Assembly (NCBI GenBank): GCA_016713785.1
Contig: JADJOM010000003.1
Location: 1-64,000 of the forward strand
Direction of reading: 5' to 3'
DNA from: Gemmatimonadota bacterium
GTDB lineage: Bacteria; Gemmatimonadota; Gemmatimonadetes; Gemmatimonadales; GWC2-71-9
Length of the DNA: 64,000 nucleotides
Under the pieces are notes generated by a model. It was not told the DNA's origin. It saw only the letters and a program-made list of their open reading frames with translations, and did not search any database. Of the stretch, positions 27,835 to 36,091 are shown piece after piece. The position numbers and the translations under genes are program-made. Position 1 is the first letter of the stretch, and every line of letters starts with the position of its first letter.

Positions 27835-28331
27835 GAGAGTTGTGGCTTGGCAACCGGTTCCGAACGCAAAGTGTGCTGCCGTGTGCTTGCGCTGTCGTGG
27901 CCATGACGCTCCTTCTGTCGAGCGGCGCGTGCGTGAGCAGCCAGGTACTCGTGGGCGGGATGCCATCAGGCGCTCCGTATGGCTTCTTGGTTGTTGGAAC
28001 AGCAATGCCGGCCACCTTCGGGTTCAGGCTCGGCGATACGCTACTGGAGAAGGAACCGCGTACCGTCCCGGGGGCAGTCATCAGGGCCACTGGGCACCTG
28101 GTCGGGGGGTTTCCGCGAGGCGCGTGGGATCCCGGTTGCACGAGGTGGTTCGCCACCGAGAATCGCTTCCTCGTGCTTTTGGTGGCTGACTGTCTGGCCA
28201 AGGACCCCAGTGAGTTCGGGCTTGCTGCTGCCGTCCTGGCAGAGAACGGTGTGCTTCTGGGGGAGGCCACCAACCTGGCATCCGGGCCTGCCTGGTCGAT
28301 GCTCGAGCCCGCCCTTAGACCGCCTAGATGA
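27831..28331 (+). CDS. putative lipoprotein immunity protein of the JAMM-like toxin
   Basis: This encodes 166 residues from GTG 27831, overlapping the toxin stop by 4 bases (GTGA). The signal region is SVLPCACAVVAMTLLLSSGA followed by Cys, a plausible lipobox. The mature part contains GAPYGFLVVGTAMPATFGF, RLGDTLLEKEPRTVPGAVIR, a CTRWFATENRFLVLLVADC block and AAAVLAENGVLLGEATN. A truncated homologue lies at 36682-36972 (GYLVIGRP ... GDTLWQVALERVPAQVRA ... FLFLLHRGC), showing that this family occurs twice in the array. Immunity is inferred from coupling and position. Confidence 0.65.
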   Translation: MRELWLGNRFRTQSVLPCACAVVAMTLLLSSGACVSSQVLVGGMPSGAPYGFLVVGTAMPATFGFRLGDTLLEKEPRTVPGAVIRATGHLVGGFPRGAWDPGCTRWFATENRFLVLLVADCLAKDPSEFGLAAAVLAENGVLLGEATNLASGPAWSMLEPALRPPR

Positions 28332-28431
28332 GGGGGCGTGCTAGGCGGGGCCCCCTGAACGTGGGGCCACCCCGGCCCGTAACCGAGGACCGTTGCTAGG
28401 CCTTGGATACGTCCGGGGTTGGGAGATCACG

Positions 28432-28458
28432 CACGGGGCGGCCATCAGCCGCCCCGTG
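28432..28458. terminator. junction hairpin between immunity gene and RHS cassette
   Basis: A perfect 11-bp stem CACGGGGCGGC / GCCGCCCCGTG with loop CATCA, followed by CCCCTTT. It lies 100 bases after the immunity stop and 39 bases before RHS core homology begins at 28497. It is the strongest member of the junction hairpin set. Confidence 0.6.
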
Positions 28459-28515
28459 CCCCTTTCGCTGACTCGGCACGGCGGCTAAACCGCCTTAGCC
28501 AACCAGCTCCGGAGC

Positions 28516-29754
28516 GTGCGGTACCGCGGGCACGGCTGGGGGGCGGACAGCCTGGTGGCCCGGTACGGGTACGACGTGCTGGGCCGGCGGATCGCGCGGC
28601 GGGTGTACTGGTCGCCGCTGCCGGGGGCGGAGGCGCGGGAGACGCGCTACATCTACCAGGGCGGGCAGGTGGTGGCGGAGACCGACGCGGCGGGGGCGTT
28701 CAAGTGGAAGTACACCTGGGGCCCCGGGACCGACAATCTGGTGGGGCTGCAGGACTCGACCGGCACCCAGTTCTACGTGGTGCAGGACCAGCTCGGCAGC
28801 GTGCGGGGCCTGGTGTGGCGGGACGGCACGTGGGTGATGAGCCAGCGGTTCACGCCCTATGGGCAGCTCCTGGTGCGGGATTCCGCGGTCGTGGCGATGC
28901 CGAAGGGGCTGCATGTCGGGTGGACGGGGCGGGAGACGGACCCCGAGACGGGGCTGACCTTCCACCGGGCGCGGTACTACAGCCCGGAGCTGCGGCGGTG
29001 GACGCAGGAGGACCCGATCGGGTACGGCGGCGGGGGCAACCTGTACGCCTACGTGGGCGGGGCGGTGCTGGAGGGGCGGGATCCGAGCGGGTTGATCCGG
29101 GACTGCTCGGGCGGGGCTTGCGGCAACCCGCATGATTGGTCGGGGGTTTGGGGTCTGTCGGGCGATGGGAGCGACGCTTCCGGCTTTGGTGGCGGGGTCG
29201 GGAGCTACATAGAGGATGACGGCTATCTCGAAGACCTGATGGACGCGATGTACGGAGCAGCGAGGGGAAAGGAAGGCTGCTATGGCCAGGTATGCGCGGT
29301 CAACCAGGAAGAATACGAACGCTACAAGAACAGCAATCTCGAGTCGCGCACTATTGACGAGCAGCGCTTTCCTGCGCTTGCAGAACTTCTCAAGCCCACC
29401 CGGCAGTTGAGTAGCACGGAGTTCGCAATGTTAATGGGCGCTGCAGGCATCGCCGACGCGGCGGCCCGGCAGTCCCTGCTCGACCACCTTTTGGTCGGCG
29501 GCAGGGTCGGCTCGGCGAGCGACTGGAGGGCGGTGAGTCGCGATCCCGGGTACGCGCCGCGCTCCGCGGATCAATATTACGGGTGGTACTTCCTGAGTCC
29601 CTCAGTGTTTACGGTGAGTAACCGAGACTCGGGGGCGCTCGCCAACTGTGCACTCCATGAGTACGCCCACGCCGTTCACCAGTTGGGCCATGGCCCAGGT
29701 GGTGCTCAGGACTTCGCGAACCGATACACGACAGGAAGGCGGATATGCGGCTAG
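28516..29754 (+). CDS. orphan RHS cassette with HEYAH zincin-like C-terminal toxin
   Basis: An open frame of 412 residues. Homology to the complete RHS starts at 28497 (NQLRSVRYRGHGWGADSLVA) with no upstream YD repeats, and GTG 28516 is the first in-frame start, with no good ribosome site. The core is intact to GRDPSGLIRDCSGGACGNPH. The CT runs YEDDLMDAMYG-like (YLEDLMDAMYGAARGKEG), PALAELLKPTRQLSSTEF, SVFTVSNRDSGALANCAL and HEYAHAVHQLGHGPGG, ending GRRICG. HEYAH is a zinc-peptidase helix 30 residues from the end. As a silent donor it could replace the CT of the complete RHS gene through the identical core. The immunity gene overlaps its end. Confidence 0.78.
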   Translation: MRYRGHGWGADSLVARYGYDVLGRRIARRVYWSPLPGAEARETRYIYQGGQVVAETDAAGAFKWKYTWGPGTDNLVGLQDSTGTQFYVVQDQLGSVRGLVWRDGTWVMSQRFTPYGQLLVRDSAVVAMPKGLHVGWTGRETDPETGLTFHRARYYSPELRRWTQEDPIGYGGGGNLYAYVGGAVLEGRDPSGLIRDCSGGACGNPHDWSGVWGLSGDGSDASGFGGGVGSYIEDDGYLEDLMDAMYGAARGKEGCYGQVCAVNQEEYERYKNSNLESRTIDEQRFPALAELLKPTRQLSSTEFAMLMGAAGIADAAARQSLLDHLLVGGRVGSASDWRAVSRDPGYAPRSADQYYGWYFLSPSVFTVSNRDSGALANCALHEYAHAVHQLGHGPGGAQDFANRYTTGRRICG

Positions 29755-30530
29755 GTGTTATCCGGGGCCTGTGCGTCTTGGCGGTAAGGGGAACTCTACT
29801 GGTGGTGTGGCCCAGCGGCGCTGCCTCCTCACAGGTGCCGCCGCCTCTCCCGCTGGCATGCCGAGATCCGGCCCTCTACCGTGCGGGCAGCGACATGGCG
29901 GAGGCAGGGAGCTCAGCGGTGTTGCCCTCGAGAACTGCCGCCCTGGGAATGGTGGAGGAACTCAGTCGGCTTCATGGCCTTGCGGTGCGCGAGCGGCTCG
30001 CACCGAGCGAGGTGCGCGCAGAGCTTGGACGCATTCTATCTAAGGCGCGGCGGCTGGATTCGACAGGTGCCAAAGGAGGGTTGGCCTATCTCGTGGTGAA
30101 TGGCGATGCGATGTTGGCGCCGGACTTCTACTTGGAGGACCTTTCATGGTTGTACTTTGTGTCCTTCGGCGACGCTGCTCCGGTCATTCACATTCTCGAG
30201 TCCTGGCACCGCCCGGAGGCGCGCTTGCGTGCGCTCCGAGCGATCCGAGCGCTTGATGGGGAAGCACAGCGGCGCACGGTAGTGGGGTGGGCCTGCGAAG
30301 CGGCATGGTTGCTGGTCGCGTATCACACCGCAGGTGCGTTGTCTGCGATCGACCCGCTCTACGAGCCGGCGATCGATGCTCGCCTCCTCCTGCCGCACGC
30401 TATGCGCCTCCTGGGACCGGAGGTGCGGTCGGAGTTTCTCCAGGTCGCTGATCGGCTCTACCCGCCGCCGCACAATGGGCGCGAGGCACTGATGGGGTAT
30501 TGTGCACCCGACTGGGAGTGGACGCCCTGA
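29745..30530 (+). CDS. putative exported immunity protein, C-x-A-A-W family
   Basis: This encodes 261 residues from ATG 29745, overlapping the toxin gene by 10 bases. A signal peptide is visible (LCVLAVRGTLLVVWPSGAAS). The mature protein is mostly helical: VRERLAPSEVRAELGRILS, GGLAYLVVNGDAMLAPDFYL, SFGDAAPVIHILESWHRPEA, VGWACEAAWLLVAYHTAG and AMRLLGPEVRSEFLQVADRL, ending CAPDWEWTP. The C-E-A-A-W block and the following RL...RSEFL block align with the partners at 9680-10377 and 31839-32546. The three cognate toxins are all HExxH types. Export suggests neutralisation in the periplasm. Confidence 0.72.
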   Translation: MRLGVIRGLCVLAVRGTLLVVWPSGAASSQVPPPLPLACRDPALYRAGSDMAEAGSSAVLPSRTAALGMVEELSRLHGLAVRERLAPSEVRAELGRILSKARRLDSTGAKGGLAYLVVNGDAMLAPDFYLEDLSWLYFVSFGDAAPVIHILESWHRPEARLRALRAIRALDGEAQRRTVVGWACEAAWLLVAYHTAGALSAIDPLYEPAIDARLLLPHAMRLLGPEVRSEFLQVADRLYPPPHNGREALMGYCAPDWEWTP

Positions 30531-30900
30531 TACGGCCCTCCGCGTGAAGCGCGTGCGCGCGGCGCCCAAGCTCTCGGGCCCCGGACCGGTCGAGAGCACG
30601 GTGTCCAGACTATCGGGTGGCTGATCGCACTGACCCTTTCCCCGTTGCAGGGCCACTCAGGCTCGGAGCATTGGGACTGAAGGGCCGGCCTCTCCGAAGT
30701 CTGGCCTCCAGGAGACGCCGACAGGCCGCCAGTTCGGTCGGAGGTCGGAACCATCGCCGTGAAGCACATTGACCGACCCCCGGGTGCCCCCTGCGCCGCG
30801 CGCTAAAGCCGACGACTGGCACGCGGCAGAGGGGGCAGCCGGGGGAGGCCCCGACCCCTCAAGTTACCACCAACCGCCGAACCGCCGAACCGCCCAACTT
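30531..30900. other. intergenic region with palindromic repeat, type B cassette junction
   Basis: No gene is seen. The region contains a copy of the 59-nt palindromic repeat (30782-30840), then short CCGAACCG repeats (30873-30893), and ends exactly where RHS core homology begins with CTGGGCAGCGT at 30901. The same order, palindrome then short repeats then CTGGGCAGCGT, recurs at 34896-35119. Confidence 0.6.
30782..30840. repeat. 59-nt palindromic repeat, copy 1
   Basis: An imperfect long hairpin: outer stem GGGTGCCCCC / GGGGGCAGCC, inner stem around GCCGCG..GCT / TGGCACGCGGC, loop AAGCCGACGAC. Other copies are at 34896, 41020 and 41765. The conserved loop and compensating stem changes resemble REP-type elements. 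Confidence 0.65.
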
Positions 30901-31848
30901 CTGGGCAGCGTGCGGGGCCTGGTGCGGCGGGACGGCACCTGGATCATGAGCCAGCGGTTCACGCCGTACGGGCAGCTGCTGGCGCGGGATTCAGTCGGCG
31001 GGCACCAGTGGCCGAAGGGCTTGCACGTCGGGTGGATGGGGCGGGAGACGGACCCCGAGACGGGGCTCACCTTCCACCGGGCGCGGTACTACAGCCCGGA
31101 GCTGCGGCGGTGGACGCAGGAGGATCCGATCGGGTACGGCGGCGGGGTCAACCTGTACGCCTACGTGGGCGGGGCGGTGCTCGAGGGGCGGGATCCGAGT
31201 GGGTTGATCCGGGACTGCTCTGGCGGAGCCTGCGGCAATCCGCATGATTGGTCGGGGGTGCCCGGCTTCGACTCCTACGGCGGGAATCTCGGCGGGAGCG
31301 GGGGCACGTGGGGGGAGCGGGCGTCCCGCGCCCTGCAGCTCTGGGGCGCAACCCAGACCATTCTGCGCGACATGTGGAATGACTACCGCTCACGATACGA
31401 GAAGCTCAAGGCCAGCTATGGCCAGAGTGCCAATAGAGGCATCGCCAGGATCTTCGCAGGCTCCGATGCCTTGAGCTACAGGGACTTTGCACGCACGCTT
31501 GCTGCGGCAAGAAGCGTCCTTGGGAGTCAGCCCTCGGATGCGCTGAACTGGGTCACCGAGCATCTCATGAGCGGTGGGGTATTCTCCAACCCAGGCTACG
31601 TAGCCGCGAACGGCTCCGGCAGCGGGACGCTCGCGATTACGATCCAGACGTATGAGGACAACGGAACGTCATTCACTGCGGTCCATACGGGGCGTCTAAG
31701 GCTCCAGTCCGTGTCATACGCGGAGCTTGCCAATGTGCTACTCCACGAGACACTGCACGCTCATGGCTTTGGTGAATGCGCCGCCTATACCTGGGCGGAC
31801 ATGGCCACCGGCTACAACCAATCCTACAGGGGGCAAGCATGCCAATAG
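30901..31848 (+). CDS. orphan RHS cassette with HETLH zincin-like C-terminal toxin
   Basis: 315 residues from the start of RHS homology (LGSVRGLVRRDGTWIMSQRF); no proper start codon context, so likely a silent donor. The core ends GRDPSGLIRDCSGGACGNPH, the same linker as in the previous cassette. The CT has GERASRALQLWGATQTILRD, RYEKLKASYGQSANRGIARI, ALNWVTEHLMSGGVFSNPGY and YAELANVLLHETLHAHGFGE, then CAAYTWADMA, ending RGQACQ. HETLHAHGFGE fits HExxHxxGxxE, a metzincin-like spacing with Glu in the third ligand position. The frame continues upstream to TTG 30769 through the palindromic repeat, which is probably not coding. Confidence 0.76.
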   Translation: MGSVRGLVRRDGTWIMSQRFTPYGQLLARDSVGGHQWPKGLHVGWMGRETDPETGLTFHRARYYSPELRRWTQEDPIGYGGGVNLYAYVGGAVLEGRDPSGLIRDCSGGACGNPHDWSGVPGFDSYGGNLGGSGGTWGERASRALQLWGATQTILRDMWNDYRSRYEKLKASYGQSANRGIARIFAGSDALSYRDFARTLAAARSVLGSQPSDALNWVTEHLMSGGVFSNPGYVAANGSGSGTLAITIQTYEDNGTSFTAVHTGRLRLQSVSYAELANVLLHETLHAHGFGECAAYTWADMATGYNQSYRGQACQ

Positions 31849-32546
31849 ACGTGCGCCGCTACGCCTCGGCGGTGCTGTTATGTCACCTGGCTCTGGCTCT
31901 GGCTGTGGCACCAGCCGCGCACTCTCAAGCGTTGCCCGCAGTGTGCCTTGCAGTTCCCCATGGGCTACCAGCCGTGTTGCCGGGGGATCGCATCTCGGGC
32001 GATGATGTGCAACGCGCCGTGGTGGACTCGGCTGTGGTGGCACTCCAGGCCGGGACGGGGCACGGTATGCCACCCATGCTGAGAAGCGCCTGGCGGGCCG
32101 ACTCCCTTGGAATAGCCGCAGGGCTGGCGGAGGCCGTGGCCGACCCGTCGAGATACGGGACCAAGGGTGCGGATGCGGCAGCGCAGCTCTACCGTGCACT
32201 GGGTGGCTGGCCACAGCCGATACTGCTTGTGGCAGAGCTGAACTTGGAGGCTTCACGACGTGCCGGCGTGCTGAGCGCGGTCCGATCGCTGGAGACCGTG
32301 CGCGACTCGGCGGCAGTGCTTGGATTTGCCTGCGATGCGACGTGGCAACTGTTGGCGTTCGTGGCGGAGCCCGCCTATGCCACCAAATGGGCGGTGGCGA
32401 GACATGACTACTGGCCAGATCTCGCGATCGCTGTCATCCGTGAGTCCGTCCGACTGCTTGGAGAGGAACGCATGACGCAGTTTGGGCCAGTGCTGAGTGC
32501 ACTTGAGCGCTCACCATTGGCGCTAGAAAGCCCCATGGGTCCGTGA
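31839..32546 (+). CDS. putative exported immunity protein, C-x-A-x-W family
   Basis: This encodes 235 residues from ATG 31839, overlapping the toxin stop (31846-31848). The signal peptide is YASAVLLCHLALALAVAPAA with cleavage near HSQA. The mature part includes MPPMLRSAWRADSLGIAAGL, LYRALGGWPQPILLVAELNL, AAVLGFACDATWQLLAFVAE and ESVRLLGEERMTQFGPVLSA. C-D-A-T-W and the RLLGxE block match the partners at 29745 and 9680. It is the third member of the family in this window and again sits behind an HExxH toxin. Confidence 0.72.
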   Translation: MPIDVRRYASAVLLCHLALALAVAPAAHSQALPAVCLAVPHGLPAVLPGDRISGDDVQRAVVDSAVVALQAGTGHGMPPMLRSAWRADSLGIAAGLAEAVADPSRYGTKGADAAAQLYRALGGWPQPILLVAELNLEASRRAGVLSAVRSLETVRDSAAVLGFACDATWQLLAFVAEPAYATKWAVARHDYWPDLAIAVIRESVRLLGEERMTQFGPVLSALERSPLALESPMGP

Positions 32547-32660
32547 CGGCATGGGTTGGCACAAGTCTCTCCGACCTCCAGCGAAGGCGTCCGTCGGTGG
32601 GCTTCTTGGAGTGCTAGTTTCCGGGGTGTTCTGTTCCGGCCACTGCAGGGCAGTGAGTCG

Positions 32661-32683
32661 CGGGGCGGCCTTCGGTCGCCCCG
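32661..32683. terminator. junction hairpin between immunity gene and RHS cassette
   Basis: A stem CGGGGCGGCC / GGTCGCCCCG with a TTC loop (one G-T pair), 115 bases after the immunity stop and about 38 bases before the RHS homology start. It has the same core sequence as the hairpin at 28432-28458. Confidence 0.55.
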
Positions 32684-32721
32684 TGCCACTTCTACTAGAG
32701 CGGCTGGGCCGCTGACCCGCC

Positions 32722-33918
32722 TTGGCCACCCAGCTCCGCAGCGTGCGCTACCGCGGGCACGGCTGGGGGGCGGACAGCCTGGTGGCCCGGTACGGGTACG
32801 ACGTGCTGGGCCGGCGGATCGCGCGGCGGGTGTACTGGTCGCCGCTGCCGGGGGCGGAGGCGCGGGAGACGCGCTACATCTACCAGGGCGGGCAGGTGGT
32901 GGCGGAGACCGACGCGGCGGGGGCGTTCAAGTGGAAGTACACCTGGGGCCCCGGGACCGACAATCTGGTGGGGCTGCAGGACTCGACCGGCACCCAGTTC
33001 TACGTGGTGCAGGACCAGCTGGGCAGCGTGCGGGGCCTGGTGCGGCGGGACGGCACCTGGATCATGATCCAGCGGTTCACGCCGGCGGGGCAGCTCCTGG
33101 CGCGGGATTCAGTCGGCGGGCACCAGTGGCCGAAGGGCTTGCACGTCGGGTGGACGGGGCGGGAGACGGACCCCGAGACGGGGCTCAGCTTCCACCGGGC
33201 GCGGTACTACAGCCCGGAGCTGCGGCGGTGGACGCAGGAGGACCCGATCGGGTACGGCGGCGGGGGCAACCTGTACGCCTACGTGGGCGGGGCGGTGCTG
33301 GAGGGGCGGGATCCGAGTGGGTTGTTCGCGGAGGTGGGGGATCTCGGGCTCGGGTTCGCGGTGCAAGAGGCATTCGGCGGCGGGGGCGATCTGTCGATGT
33401 GCCTGGTGTTCTGTACCGACGCAAGGGATCGGGAGGAGCAGAAGTGGGAGGAGTGGTTTGAGGAAGCTGCGAATCGTAAGGTCGTCATTGTCAGGTATGC
33501 CGATGGCCACACTCAACAGATCACGAACTTCAAGTTTGTTGATGCACAATCGCTGGCTGACGTGACGCAGTGCATCAAGACAAGCACAACTTGTGCGGCA
33601 GAAGCGTTGTTCTTGGCCAGAAGAGACCATATTGACATTGTGTTCAATACGGATCTCCCGGGGAATGCTGGTTCTCAGTGGGGCGACAATCCCGGAGGAA
33701 CCACCACGCTGGCGTTTGTTCCTAAGGTGCGCCGGTATGCCATTCGTGTCATCCTCGACCCTACGCTCCTTGCTGCCGCGTCAGTGTCGCGAGGCTACAA
33801 CGTGACGATGAACCATGTTGTCCGGCATGAGCTCGCCCACGCGATCGGGACTAACGAGATCGCGGTCAATGGCAGTTGTGACGAAGCATGTGCGCGAAGC
33901 GCAGAGATGAGTCCATGA
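32722..33918 (+). CDS. orphan RHS cassette with HELAH metzincin-like C-terminal toxin
   Basis: 398 residues from ATG 32722, which is inside the junction just before LRSVRYRGHGWG; this cassette could be translated. The core ends EGRDPSGLFAEVGDLGLGFA, a linker shared with the cassette at 38176 (LSMCLVFCTDARDRE in both). The CT then has NRKVVIVRYADGHTQQITNF, TTLAFVPKVRRYAIRVILDP and NVTMNHVVRHELAHAIGTNE, then IAVNGSCDEACARSAEMSP. HELAHAIGTNE fits HExxHxxGxxE like the previous toxin, although the domains otherwise differ. Peptidase function is inferred from the motif. Confidence 0.78.
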   Translation: MATQLRSVRYRGHGWGADSLVARYGYDVLGRRIARRVYWSPLPGAEARETRYIYQGGQVVAETDAAGAFKWKYTWGPGTDNLVGLQDSTGTQFYVVQDQLGSVRGLVRRDGTWIMIQRFTPAGQLLARDSVGGHQWPKGLHVGWTGRETDPETGLSFHRARYYSPELRRWTQEDPIGYGGGGNLYAYVGGAVLEGRDPSGLFAEVGDLGLGFAVQEAFGGGGDLSMCLVFCTDARDREEQKWEEWFEEAANRKVVIVRYADGHTQQITNFKFVDAQSLADVTQCIKTSTTCAAEALFLARRDHIDIVFNTDLPGNAGSQWGDNPGGTTTLAFVPKVRRYAIRVILDPTLLAAASVSRGYNVTMNHVVRHELAHAIGTNEIAVNGSCDEACARSAEMSP

Positions 33919-33934
33919 TCAGAGGAGGCATGCC

Positions 33935-34699
33935 ATGGTCGTAGGCCTGCTGATCGCCCGCGTGGCCGAACGCGTTGCGCTCGGGCGCGGTCGATTCTGG
34001 TGGTGGCACATGTGCACCTTGGCGGCAAGTCTATCGCTGGCGCCGGAAGCGGCTGCCCCCCAAGTGTCTGTGCTTCCTTCTGAGCGCGTGGCGCGGCTTG
34101 TGCTCGCCGACCTTGCGGTCCGCGATGTACCAGCTCTGCTCGAACTGACACCGCTGTCTCAGCAAGCGGTAGAAGTGACGACGCTGACTAGGAGCATAGG
34201 GCCGCTGCCAGGATACAGGGCGCGGTACGGGCCCTCCGGGCACGGGCGGTTCTTCCTGGTCGCGGTCGCAGGAGAAGTCCTACTCAGGCTCGGCGGATTT
34301 GTGTCGCCTGAGCTCGAGGAGTTTGATCGCCGCGCTGCGATGGCGTCGCCTGACTGGAAGGCCCAAGCACCGATCGAGAAGGCCATGGTATTCTCCATGG
34401 CCAGCGATGCGTGGGGGCTAAGCGACGCGTGTTTGCAGGGGCCATCGGTCGGTGAAGCATGTATGACCCCAGAGATTGTCGCTCGCTGGCAGGCAATGCG
34501 CCCGCTGGACTGGCCGCCCGACACGCTCGTTAGGATCGAGAATGGGATGGCTGTCGTGGGCATCACGGTGATCGCGAAGAGTGCGGAGGGTTGGACCGGA
34601 GGCTGGATTGCCCGGTACTCGCAGTACATCTTCGAGCGCAGTGGAGCGCTCGCCGCCTTCGTTGTGGGCGCCCGTGAGCTTCCGCTCAAGTATCCGTGA
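33935..34699 (+). CDS. putative exported immunity protein for the HELAH toxin
   Basis: This encodes 254 residues. ATG 33935 is chosen because AGAGGAGG ends 6 bases upstream; ATG 33930 is out-of-frame. An N-terminal export signal is likely (WWWHMCTLAASLSLAPEAAA). The mature part has VLADLAVRDVPALLELTPLS, GHGRFFLVAVAGEVLLRLGG, FVSPELEEFDRRAAMASPDW and EKAMVFSMASDAWGLSDACL. The block HGRFFLVAVAG ... LGGFVSPELEEFDR resembles LHGAMILVAISAG ... LGGAPSPGAVEVAR in the partner at 39330, whose toxin shares the same linker. This hints at a second partner family. Confidence 0.62.
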   Translation: MVVGLLIARVAERVALGRGRFWWWHMCTLAASLSLAPEAAAPQVSVLPSERVARLVLADLAVRDVPALLELTPLSQQAVEVTTLTRSIGPLPGYRARYGPSGHGRFFLVAVAGEVLLRLGGFVSPELEEFDRRAAMASPDWKAQAPIEKAMVFSMASDAWGLSDACLQGPSVGEACMTPEIVARWQAMRPLDWPPDTLVRIENGMAVVGITVIAKSAEGWTGGWIARYSQYIFERSGALAAFVVGARELPLKYP

Positions 34700-35118
34700 T
34701 GCCACTGCGGCGTTATGGCCCAAATCGTCCGTCAATTGCCTTCGCTAGCATACGCGTAGAATGCGGCGCGGGGGAGCGGGCGTCGATCTGCCCCAGGCGT
34801 GGCTTCCTGAAGACTGGACCGCCAGGACACGGAGCTCGGCAGGCTGTCCGGGGCAAGGAGACGGTACCCGCCGTGGAAGGCATCCGCCGACCCCCGGGTG
34901 CCCCGCCGCCGCGAGCCAAAGCCGACGACTGGCGCGCGGCAGAGGGGGCACCCGGGGGGAGGCCCCCGGTCTTCAATGACTACCAATCGCCTGATCGCCT
35001 AGTCGCCCAATCGCCCTCTCCCGCGGGCCCGGGTCGCCGCTGCACTGCCCCCGAAGGGCCCTCGGTCGCGCCGAACTGCGTAACCGCCTAACCGGCTAAC
35101 CGGCTAACCGCCCGACTT
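34700..35118. other. intergenic region, type B cassette junction
   Basis: No gene is convincing. It holds the 59-nt palindromic repeat (34896-34953) preceded by GGGGCAAGGAGACGGTACCC (also at 40975), then GATCGCC-type short repeats and (CTAACCGG)n at 35086-35110. It ends at the RHS entry point CTGGGCAGCGT at 35119. Confidence 0.6.
34896..34953. repeat. 59-nt palindromic repeat, copy 2
   Basis: Outer stem GGGTGCCCC / GGGGGCACCC, inner stem GCCGCGAGCCA / TGGCGCGCGGC, loop AAGCCGACGAC. It lies upstream of the lysozyme-like RHS cassette in the same arrangement as copy 1. Confidence 0.65.
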
Positions 35119-36069
35119 CTGGGCAGCGTCCGGGGCCTGGTCAAGCGGGACGGGACGTGGGTGATGAGCTAGAGGTTCACGCCGGCGGGGCAGCTCCTGG
35201 CGCGGGATTCGGTCGGCGGGCACCAGTGGCCGAAAGGCTTGCACGTCGGGTGGACGGGGCGGGAGACGGACCCCGAGACGGGGCTCAGCTTCCACCGGGC
35301 GCGGTACTACAGCCCGGAGCTGCGGCGGTGGACACAGGAGGACCCGATCGGGTACGGCGGCGGCCAGAACCTGTACGCCTATGTGGGCGGGGCGGTGCTG
35401 GAGGGGCGGGATCCGAGTGGGTTGATCGAGGACCTGCGGGGCGGGGGCGGGCTCGGGCTGGCGGAGTCGTTCCGTCCCTTCACCCTCGACCCGACCGCGT
35501 CGTCCATGCTGGATCAGATCCCGCTGCCGGATGGCGGGGCGGCGGCACGGAAGGCGGAGAGGGAGAATAGGGCCGCCCAGGCGAGCGCCACGCAGGAGTC
35601 AGGAGGCGAGCCGCCACTCCAGGATGGAGACATCAATCCTGCAATGAGGGCTGGCGAAGCTCTCCGAGGCGGTGTTGTGCGCGGGATAATCGCCGCATTC
35701 AAGGAGGACATCGACGCCGCCTCAGAGGAGTTCGGAGTCGATGGTGACCTCATGCGGAGCATCATCTATGAGGAGCAGACGCATCTAAAACCGGGAGAGG
35801 CCTTCGCGGAGGAGTATCTTGGGAAGGGAAAGACGGTGGGCTTGGGGCAAATCACGGTGGGTCTCTATGGCTACTCGCGGGAGCAACTCCTTGATTCCCG
35901 AACCAACATTCGTGTGATGGCACAGCACCTGGCCGTGCTCGGGGCCCGAGGGCTAATTCGCAACGATGCGCCAATCTCGTCTTTGGCCACCAGGTACAAC
36001 TGCGGGTCGTGTTCATCCATCAGTGCCTACGGCAGGCGTGTGGCGCACTACTACTCAACCGTCTTCTAA
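35119..36069 (+). pseudogene. orphan RHS cassette with lysozyme-like C-terminal toxin (one nonsense codon)
   Basis: The core begins LGSVRGLVKRDGTW and has TAG at 35170-35172 where the other cassettes have Gln (MSQRF); it then stays open to 36069. ATG 35239 would start inside the core. The linker IEDLRGGGGLGLAESF ... SSMLDQIPLP is shared with the complete RHS gene. The CT (residues about 110-276 of the open part) reads EFGVDGDLMRSIIYEEQTH, KTVGLGQITVGLYG, TNIRVMAQHLAVLGARGLI and SLATRYNCGSCSSISAYGRR. This is the pattern of GH23-like lytic transglycosylases: Glu in IIYEE, GLGQI, and the A-x-x-Y-N-C/G...Y-x-x-R-V end. A peptidoglycan-cleaving toxin is likely. Confidence 0.75.
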
Positions 36070-36091
36070 GCGAGCAGGATAGGAGGGGTAA

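Noticed and set aside
30531..30900. Integron attC-like sites at type B junctions
   Set aside because: The palindromes lack attC R and L box consensus, no integron integrase is seen, and a copy at 41765 lies outside the array.
30769..30900. Coding extension of the HETLH cassette upstream to TTG 30769
   Set aside because: This part lies in the 59-nt palindromic repeat and short tandem repeats, which also occur outside genes.
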